Shown piece by piece: positions 56,201 through 64,000 of a stretch of 64,000 nucleotides of DNA; the first letter of the stretch is position 1, and each line of letters opens with the position of its first letter. The translations under genes were made by a program, and so were the position numbers. The notes under the pieces are model-generated. The model was not told where the DNA came from, searched no databases, and saw nothing but the letters and a program-made list of their open reading frames with translations. The DNA is from Lunularia cruciata. Lineage: Eukaryota > Streptophyta > Marchantiopsida > Lunulariales > Lunulariaceae. The stretch is from the NCBI GenBank assembly GCA_948567375.1, contig OX419760.1:4774001-4838000 (forward strand), read 5' to 3'.

Positions 56201-56559
56201 AATGTCCTAGCTCCTCATGAGCATGACGGACCAATTGTGGTCTCTAAGATGCAAGTGGTACTACTTGCACTCTACCATCCTCCCATAGATGCAAAAGGTG
56301 TCTACCCTCCAATCTGAACCGTCTGGCTCACTAAAGAACATGGTCTCTCTCCTTGGCCCCAATTATGCCACCCACAAGACCAATGCAAAGATAGTCCATC
56401 ACTAAGCGCCACCATGAATGTCTTGCTGAACTATACCAATATCTTCACTCTCTGGATCTGTGAACTCAATAACTCCTCCTATGTGCGTGGAGAGAGATAC
56501 CACGAAAGCCTCAAAAAATATACACAAAAAGGCCGATGCATGCCAACTTGACACCATCT

Positions 56560-58050
56560 ACTCATTTGTCTCACCATGCCAATGTGCTCAGGTCTGATCT
56601 TGCTGACTGGGACATGGGTTTCTACTCAACCCATTAGCATCATGGTTCACCACTCTAGGTCTATGAACAACTGTGAAATCATACTCTTGTAAAATCAGAG
56701 CCCATTGTGCAAGCTTCCTTGAAAGCTTGTCGGACTCCATCAACCACTTAAGTGGCTGATGATCAATGATGAGAGTGAAGGGGTTACCAAATAGGTAACA
56801 TCAGAAATGTGCTACTGCCCAAACTACTGCCAGGCACTCTCTCTCTCATATGAACTATACTTTGCCTTTGCTGAATTGTTGGAGCGACTAGCATAGGCCA
56901 CCACAAACTCCTTCCTCTCATCATCATGCTAGATGAGCACTGCTCCAAGCCCCAACATACTCCAATCAGTATGAACCTAAAATGGTCATCCTTTGATCAG
57001 TCTCCTTAAAATAGGAGCAGATGTCAACCTCTCCTTGAGCTCTACAAAAACTCTCTCTTGCTCATCTCCCCAACACCACTCCTATGTAAGCTTAGTCAGC
57101 TTTGTCAAGGCCTTGCCAATGGCACTAAATCCTCTAACATAACGGTGATAGAAGTTCACCAACCCAAGGAATGCTCACACTCTTCTCACATCCATAGGCC
57201 AAGAAATACGTGCAATAGCTTCTACCTTGGTCTGCTAAACACCAAGTCCTCCAAGTAGATAGTGTGACCCAAATACTCAACCTGCTCAAGGAAGAACCTA
57301 CACTTCCCATGATGTTATTTGAGTTCATGAGATCTCAACCTCTCAAACATCTCCAAAAATTGTCTCTCATGCTCCTCCATAGTAGTGCTATAGACCAAAA
57401 TGTCATCAATGTAGCACCAACCAAAATCCAATCCAGCTAGAATCCTATCCATGACCCTCTAGAACTTGGCATGAACATTCTTTAACCTAAACAGTAAGAA
57501 CCTCCACTAATATAACACATCCTTGTCGCAAGGATCAATAGCCCAAAATGCTATCTTGGACTTATCCTCCTCCTTGATCAGCAACTAATGATATCCCGCT
57601 CAAAGATCCAAAGTACTGAAGACCTTTGCATCCTCAATCAAATAAAAAATCTCCTCCATTGTATGCATGGCATACCAATCAACCCTAGTCTATCGGTTGA
57701 TAGGACAGTAATCTTCACATATCTGCCTATCTACGTAGTTGCCATGCATATTTGTCTTGGTTGGCATCATTGTAGTTGATGCATACTCTCCATGTGAGAT
57801 CTACACCAAACCAGCCTCAAAAAGGTCTCTACTCCGACTTTGAATCAATGTCCTCTCCATGTCACTATAGCAATGAGGATGTTGGAAAATTGGTGTATTG
57901 CTAGTCAGCTCAATCCATATACTAGGTCCTCTTTGAGCACCCAAATCTTTTCATATTGAAGGCAAAAAAACTCGTGTAGCTCCTCAAGAACCTCCAAACC
58001 CTCCGTCTTTCTTCTCCAATAAGCTTGGGTCCAAGATCTGGTTCCTAAGT
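56560..58050 (-). pseudogene. A2 reverse transcriptase and RNase H
   Basis: Highly decayed but colinear with A1. The catalytic box reads CYIDDILVYS near 57412-57383, the connection segment FLGLVNFYHRYVRGFSA-like near 57165-57110, and RNase H LIIDHQPLKWLMESDKLS with HRPRVVNHDAN near 56780-56640. Many TAG and TGA stops. Confidence 0.75.
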
Positions 58051-58212
58051 ATCCTCTGTAACTATAGTAAGAGTAGAAGACTTATTGATTGGCTGCTACA
58101 CTTGGCCCTTGGGAGCAATAGTGTCATTTCTCCAACCACTAGAAGTCCCAACCTTTGTGTGAAAAACTCTCTCCACTCTGGCTACAAGCTCCACACATCC
58201 TCTAGTTGCATC

Positions 58213-59376
58213 TCAAGTGGACCATGGGTGTAATCCAAGTCGCCCACCCTCACTTGGATAGACTCCAAGTAGACCACTCTCCCTAGTAGCTACTAGTTGT
58301 GTCCCAAGAATACCATGTCCACTTGGTCCATCACCCCCAACATGTGCCTGAATTGTCTTGATAGGCATAGATCTCACAAGTGTCCAAGTGGTGATGCTTA
58401 TCAAGTGCATTCTATGATGCTTTGCCAAGCCAAAGCTCACAATCCAAGTCAAAAAATTCAAGTCCATAGCCTGACCTAACACCTAATGCCTGGATGCTTC
58501 TAACACTATTAGAGCAGTGGTAATATTGGTGCAAAAACCCATCACCGGCTCTCTCTCATCGGTGTTGGGCTCCACCAACTATTGTAACTCTAAGTCCCAA
58601 ACAAGTCTAGGTCCTCCCTCTTAAAAAGCATGAGAGCCTAGGAAACTCATGAGTGTGGGAAATGTGGCTCTAGGCTGTCTAATTAGGTTCACCACTGCCA
58701 TAGGTGACCTATCAGCCACTACCCTGAGACTGATGCCCAATATCCAAGATGTCTCAACAAGGATGTGGTCAAGTTGTTGAATCCCATCATAAGCATGTTA
58801 TAAAACCTCTCTAGGTAAGAGGTTTGTCCACCAAAGATGAAGACGATGAGCCCGTTATCCCACTCTGACTACATCTAACAATATAGTAGGTCCCATCCAA
58901 GAATGGAGCTGATGTGTACTTGCCACCACCCGGGTACAAGAATCACCCATCAAAAGAACATTCTCCAAAAGATAAGCTAGAGAAATAGACTGATGGACTT
59001 GGAGATGTTGTAGTATCCGTAACATCTCCCAAAACACACTTGAACAAGAATCCTAAAGACCCAATCCTTGGCCAACATGTGTACATCCCTGACATAGACA
59101 TCCAAAAATCACCAAGTGAATAGGCACATGTCTCTCCAGATCATGCACCCCTAGTAAGGAAATGTGTGTTGGTAGGGCTTTCTGGTAACCTTTGATTACT
59201 GACATTGGTAATAACTCAGGATACCGATAGGCCAAGTGTGCCACATGATGTAGACAGATTTGCCTAGTAGTCTCATCTCTCTCTACATACAAGTACCTTT
59301 GTACTCGTATACCCGCTTGCAATACCACAACTAGTCCGGTGCTAATCCTACCAAACAGCTCCAATAGACATACCCG
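58213..59376 (-). pseudogene. A2 cytosine-5 DNA methyltransferase, uninterrupted but mutated
   Basis: ELFGRISTGL (motif I) near 59364; VPIHLVIFGCLCQGC with the motif IV triplet LCQ at 59097-59089 (Pro to Leu by CCA to CTA; the catalytic Cys is kept); LLENVLLMGD (motif VI, ENV at 58965-58957); RAHRLHLWWTNL (motif VIII) after a TAG; TFPTLMSFLGSHAF (motif IX); then EREPVMGF and VLGQAMDLNFLTWI (motif X, near 58470). Unlike A1 the domain is contiguous here, and it shows that motif order is the canonical I to X. ENV matches the cytosine-5 methyltransferase consensus better than the ENI of A1. Confidence 0.88.
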
Positions 59377-59399
59377 CTCTACTAGATACTACCAAGCAA

Positions 59400-60950
59400 T
59401 GAGTGTGGTATCCAAAGGTGTCAAAGTAATTGACTTTGGTGGCTCATCCTCACACTCATCTCCTGAGGGTATGAAGGCTCCACTCCAAGCTTGTTGCACC
59501 AATTGATATGCATTTTGCTGCAATGCCGCCTCTAAACTCCACAATGGAATATCCAAGGTGGATGGAACAATCCCACTCGTACTCCAAATCCAAGTGATCT
59601 CCTTTGGCACTAGAGTACCCTCTACATGGGCGTTCCCTTCCAACAAGTCACCATGCCAAGTAATTGCACCATTGAAAGTTGAATCTGATGCTGCCATGGT
59701 CCCGGACTGTAGTGAGCCAAGATTGCCACTACTAAAGTGTACTAGTAGGTGGCATATGTGTCCCTCACCAAAATACCAACTTGGTCTATAAGAGGCTATC
59801 TCCTCCCTAGATTCAATGCTAAAATCCATGGAGTATAACACTACTCCCCCAACTAGCACATTGTATGACTCAACTATTGTTGCAATAGCTTGAGCTCTCA
59901 CCACCGAGCTATCAGTTGGATGACCAGGCTGAATCCAAACAACTAGCTCTCCACATGTGATGTACTGTGTCAAACCACCACCTAGAGATGTCTAGATCTG
60001 AAATGGACACCTCTCTACATTGGTCTTCCGTAACTCCAAACTGACCACTACAACCTTCTCCAGCATAAGGGGCTACACACCAGAGTCTAACAAGACTTTG
60101 TGGTGTATAGACCTTCCATGAAGGTCCCACCAAATGGAAAATCCCCCTTTGGATATCCAATAGGATAACACTAGGTGTGAACCACACTCTCTCAAAGGCT
60201 GGTCTAGCTGGCAACTCCTCCAATCTAGACGTTGCTGCTTGCCATAAACCATTGGTCACTGAATGGATCCCATGCTCCTCAACCAAGTCAACTCCACTCT
60301 CAACCACCTATGCTCTAGTAGTAGGAATTGCATCATCCCTACTCTCACAAATCATGGCGTCCAATCTGAACACGGGGGTTGGGTCAACTCCCAAAGTAAA
60401 CATGTCATTGGCTAAAAACAAAAGGCACCGCATAATCAGCGGAGCCACCCCCAACATCATGCTAGACTCAATCTGTGTAATAGCAAGTGGATGACTAGTA
60501 GGTAGTCTATCATGTACTCCATCACCGCATACCACACCTACACTAGGACGTCTAGGAGCCATGGATGTCATCTGCAATGCCTCAGATAGCATGAAAGACA
60601 AGGGAAGTCTGACCTGTCTCCCAACCTCTCCTCTTTGTAGGTCCAACTCCACGGATGCTCCTTTGGGCTCTGGAGCACGTACTGCATTCCTAGTCACTAC
60701 CAAAGATGCATCCACCTGTGCTGCTCCACACATGAAGTACAAAGCATCTCTATCACCAGCATATGAGGTGGAAGCCTTAGCACCCGAATTTGATCTCCTC
60801 TAAGCAATGACCATACTAGCCAATCTATGCTCCAATTGCTCAATCCAAGTAGCCATAGCTATATTAGAAGTGAGAGCAGGTGCCGCACCTCTACTAGGTG
60901 TAGATCCTCTACCACCACCTCTACCATGAATTGGAGCCCCTCTACTACTT
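59400..60950 (-). pseudogene. A2 protease region and linker
   Basis: The basic Gly/Arg tract and MATWIEQLEHRLASM region continue to the protease motif, decayed to LLDSGV* near 60085. YNVLVGGVVLYSMDF follows, matching YDVLVGRAVLYPMGF of A1. The linker between protease and methyltransferase (SGIVPSTLDIPLWS ... AWSGAFIPSGDECEDEPP, near 59590-59430) is conserved with A1, so it belongs to the polyprotein. Confidence 0.75.
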
Positions 60951-60959
60951 GCCATAGTA

Positions 60960-62092
60960 GCCCTACTACTCCATAACTCCGGGTGTAGGTCAAAGCATTG
61001 GTCACTAGTGTGACTAAATCTGTGGCAATGCTCCCATTGCCTTTATGCTAGTTATGATGCACTAGAGGTATCAAGTCCGTTGCCTTGAGTACACTCTCTC
61101 CTATGGTGAAGTCCACCACAAGTCTAACAAGCTACACTACCACTCACTGGTTGCTACTAACCTGAAAATGAAGGTAAAGGTCTAACTATAGTAGGCCCTT
61201 CACTCGCTCCATAGGATCTGGGTTGTCCATCTTGTCTTCAAAAACCAACTGGGCGTGGTGCACTCTGTTGCACTCTAGAAGAAGTCACAGTCTTGGATGG
61301 GATCTCCTTACCAAATCTAGATGTCACCACCCTCTCCTCTACCATGTTGAGCTCAATACGCTCAACCAAACCAAAGACCATTGCCAAAGTGGGCGAAGTA
61401 GCATGTTACAACGTAGCATCACAAACTCTACCTCGTAACTCCCTATCTAGTATCCCATACCAAAACTGGAATGCGTAGGCCTTAGTAACTCCTTGAGTGA
61501 AACTGATCAGCCACCTCATGCAAGTGTATGGCTTGCGTAGGCTCTCTCCAGCCTTCTGCTGGAACTCTTGCAAGCTCCTCAACTTGTCAATCCGTACTCC
61601 TTGGTAGTTTTGCCTCAAACATTAGAAGAACTCCACCATGGGGTTAAACCCCAATACCACACCACCTCCTGCAGCGGTACCTCCACTCATGGTAGCACTA
61701 TCTCTAGCTAGTGCACCTCCACTAGCTCCACCAACACTACTCAAGCTAGAACTTGTGCGTACAACTGATCTACTCTTGGCAAACAAGCCTAAAGTGATAG
61801 AGACATAGTTTGGAGACCAATACTGTCTCCATAACTCAATCTCTTCCAAATGAGCTCTCTTGAACTTATGGTAGTCATCCATTGGTGGATCCTCCAAATG
61901 TTGAAACAACCCTTTCCATGCCATGAAGGGTGTAAACAAAGTCAAGTTCCGCATCTGCTATAGATCACACCAACTATCAAACTCCTAGATGAAGTCATCC
62001 AACTCAATGGTACCCATTGTACCAAAGTAAGGCCTAGGGCCTTTGGAGGCCTCATAAATCTCATTCATGTCCCACAACAATGGTGTGGACAT
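60960..62092 (-). pseudogene. A2 gag
   Basis: Starts MSTPLLWDMNEIYEAS at 62092. Conserved MAWKGLFQHLEDPPMDDYHKF, RQNYQGVRIDKLRSLQEFQ and RRLISF-like segments match A1. The knuckle near 61010-61050 reads WEHCHRFSHTSDQC, so the first Cys is replaced by Trp. Several stops, largely TAG. Confidence 0.75.
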
Positions 62093-62759
62093 GTCATCAC
62101 TCTAGCCTCACTATCGAGAGCACACCAGAGCACCAACGCTCAAAATTTAGTGCACCTCACACAAACATTATGCACAAACAAGAAGCAAAGAATGGAGTGT
62201 CCAATCACAAGAATGCTAAACAAAAACCTCTATCTCATAAATCAACACGGGACTGACTCTGCCACCATTTGGCATTAGACATAATTGGAATACCTATCTA
62301 CTTCTTTAGCTATGAGGATCACCAAGGATCGGATCAAAGTTCTTCTTGCCAAAATTTGACATAAATCCATCACAATATCTAATGTAAAATCTGACCTAAA
62401 TCTAACATAAATCCCTAAAAATGGCTGACCGCCAAATCCTCCACTAACTCTTCACTCAAGCCAAATTGGCAATAAGTTTTGTACAATCTCTAATTCGCGA
62501 GGATGTGCTCCCAACTCCACCTTCAATTTTAGTTTTTGAGCTCAACTTGCAACAAATTGATACTAAGCTCAAAATCATAATTACCGCTTGAAAATTACTT
62601 CTCCTTAGCTACAAATTTTGCCATCACTTCTGCACACACACTCTCTTAGGGAGATCTGAACTACTCAATTGAGACACCATGATCCACCAAGCTTGGAGAT
62701 ACCACCAACATTGATAGTTCATGCACCCAATTTCCCCCTAACTCACTTCTTTGATGTAA

Positions 62760-63200
62760 TTAGATCGTTTATAACTCAAATCAATTGAATTCAGTTCAAT
62801 ACTTGATCTGATCCTCAGCAACTTGCCAACAACACTGCACCGATAACAGTCAAGCCACACCCACTCTAGCTAAGAGAATCCAGGTGACGCTCATCCGCTT
62901 TCTGTCCATTCTAGCCAAAAACTCAAAGGCTCAACATCAGAGAAGTGAGCTCTCTGGAGCTACACATCCAAGGTATACTCTTGATTTTGACCTAGGTCTC
63001 GTCCCAAGGTCCCATTGATGGCACACCCAATGGTGCAGATGGTGCAAGTGATGGTGGGCCCCGCCATGAAGTCAGTACCCTAAACACAAATCTGACCATC
63101 AAAAAGTAGTCTATGAGTAACTGCCAAGATAACTCTAACTACTATTACTGGAACTCCAATGTCCGAGCAATCTAGATGCAACACTACAAATGGCATGACA
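62760..63200 (-). repeat. A2 5' terminal repeat (A only)
   Basis: 441 bp, starts TGTCATGCCATTTGTAG at 63200 and ends near GATCTAATTAC at 62757-62760. It aligns with the middle (A) part of the 3' repeats. It leads directly into leader sequence (ATCAAAGAAGTGAG), with no TGTGGCAC unit on either side. The flanking bases 63201-63205 are GTAAG, and those beyond the 3' end are GTTGG, so no clear target duplication is seen. Confidence 0.75.
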
Positions 63201-63684
63201 GTAAGAGGCAAGTTATGCACATCCGTTACTCCTGTCCATGTTAGTGTCCAATTATTTATCGCCTCATTTGACCTTTTTATTCCAATCATTTGGTAGGACA
63301 CTCATGAAGACTCTGGTAATTCACATGACTTTCTGATATTCATAATAAGAGTGACAATGAAAAGGATGTGGTACTACTAAGTGTGTGCTTGATGTCTTGG
63401 TTACAATGTTTGTTGTCCATATCTCCAAGCTCTATACTGCTATTCCTCTTCAAAAAATTTCTTCTTTCTTGTCAATGGACATGATATTCTTGCAGGCACT
63501 TCTAAATTTTTCTTATAGGGATGAACAATAGCATAAAAACTGGTGGTCAATCTATTAAAATAAAAACCAAATTTCATACATTGCTTCCATTTTTTGCTTC
63601 CTAACCTTTTGTACAACAGGCATGTCATAGAAAGTGCCATAATTTCACACACTAGATAGTGCTACTTCAAGTTTCATGGTTTCA
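63201..63684. other. Spacer between A2 and D2, no supported gene
   Basis: Right flank of A2. Minus-strand 63652-63440 encodes 70 codons without a recognised domain. AT-rich, with no repeats recognised. Confidence 0.4.
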
Positions 63685-64000
63685 TGGTCCAAGATGATCA
63701 GGTGACAGTAGCGGATGTCGTGGTTATGAACACTACGCGAGGTACAGTTTCGGAGGGAGTGATTATTCATCCCCCTGGATGAGCGGCGAGTGCAGCAGCA
63801 GGTCACAAGGGCTCCAAAGTATAGGGGCATGCTGCAAGGTCACCTCTTTGTTCCTCTAGCCTTGGAGTTATATGGATTGATGTACACGGTGTTTGACACA
63901 TTTGTGAGGGAATGTGCAAAAGCTTATCATGTTAGGCGCCAGGGTATCACTCTCACTCTCATACTTTGTAGCATAGTTTAGACAGTGTGGTGTCCATTGC
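63685..64000 (+). mobile_element. Element D2: 5'-truncated copy of family D, continues beyond the window
   Basis: Starts abruptly at CAAGATGATCAGGTGACAG, matching the D1 minus strand from about 29755 onward. Encodes QVTRAPKYRGMLQGHLFVPL ALELYG and FDTFVREC, the last coding part of D, then the start of the 3' untranslated part (CTCTCACTCTCATACTTTGTA). Abrupt 5' truncation is typical of target-primed reverse transcription. Confidence 0.8.

Larger units (their letters stand above)
47503..63200 (-). mobile_element. Element A2: second copy of the methyltransferase retrotransposon, interrupted by B2
   Basis: Minus strand. The 5' terminus is at 63200 (TGTCATGCC) and the 3' terminus at about 47503 (GCACGAC). 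Same domain order as A1 and not interrupted in the coding part. B2 (47660-54314) sits in the 3' terminal repeat. Excluding B2, A2 is about 9.0 kb. It has more stops than A1 (particularly in RT), but the 5' repeat and the complete gag-to-PHD span are present, so it is the better template for the family structure. Confidence 0.9.

Overview
The window is nuclear DNA of a streptophyte (green plant lineage). Two host-type genes can be supported. One is a patellin (SEC14-like lipid-transfer protein) that runs off the left edge on the minus strand. The other is an intronless ABC1/UbiB-family atypical kinase at 26.7-28.4 kb on the minus strand. Nearly everything else is transposable-element DNA in several states of decay. 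The sequence does not fix the species. A repeat-rich genome with Ty3-type elements that carry a cytosine methyltransferase suggests a non-flowering streptophyte (charophyte alga, bryophyte or fern) more than a flowering plant, but this is an inference. No bacterial features, CRISPR arrays, rRNA or tRNA genes were recognised.

Layout: 0-2.4 kb, patellin 5' coding exon(s). 2.4-5.5 kb, patellin upstream region with no other gene. 5.5-24.5 kb, Ty3-type element A1 (plus strand), with order gag, protease, DNA cytosine methyltransferase, reverse transcriptase, RNase H, integrase, PHD finger. A1 is split inside its methyltransferase by a second Ty3-type element, B1 (10626-20161, 4-bp target duplication TGTC). 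B1 is itself split in gag by a third insertion, C (13549-17324, 5-bp target duplication TCTTG), giving a three-level nest. 24.5-26.7 kb, unrecognised ORFs. 26.7-28.4 kb, ABC1 kinase. 29.2-32.6 kb, decayed non-LTR-like reverse transcriptase element D1 (minus strand). 33-33.8 kb, a Mutator-like transposase remnant. 33.8-47.4 kb, AT-rich DNA with a Ty3-type integrase remnant, coiled-coil ORF remnants and three isolated copies of the D 3' tail. 47.5-63.2 kb, a second copy of A (A2, minus strand) whose 3' terminal repeat is split by a second copy of B (B2, 47660-54314, target duplication GATC). 63.7-64 kb, a 5'-truncated second copy of D.

The most interesting system is family A, a retrotransposon that carries both a methylation writer and a chromatin-reader-like module. 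Its DNMT3-like domain keeps motifs I, IV (PCQ), VI (ENI/ENV), VIII, IX and X and lies between protease and reverse transcriptase. A PHD finger follows the integrase. Both copies have this order, so it belongs to the family. The termini are also unusual. At the 5' end a repeat 'A' leads directly into internal sequence, while the 3' end reads B-A-B, a split direct-repeat arrangement in an element that encodes a DDE-type integrase. Many in-frame stops are TAG at sites that were probably CAG or TGG, as expected if the element was heavily methylated and decayed by C-to-T change. Retrotransposons with captured cytosine methyltransferases have been reported before in charophyte algae and dinoflagellates. 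The PHD pairing and the B-A-B ends are the parts I do not recognise.

B1 and B2 complement each other: B1 lost protease and reverse transcriptase, B2 lost the end of integrase and half of its 3' LTR. Together they define a Tat/Athila-like element with an extra zinc-knuckle ORF upstream of gag.
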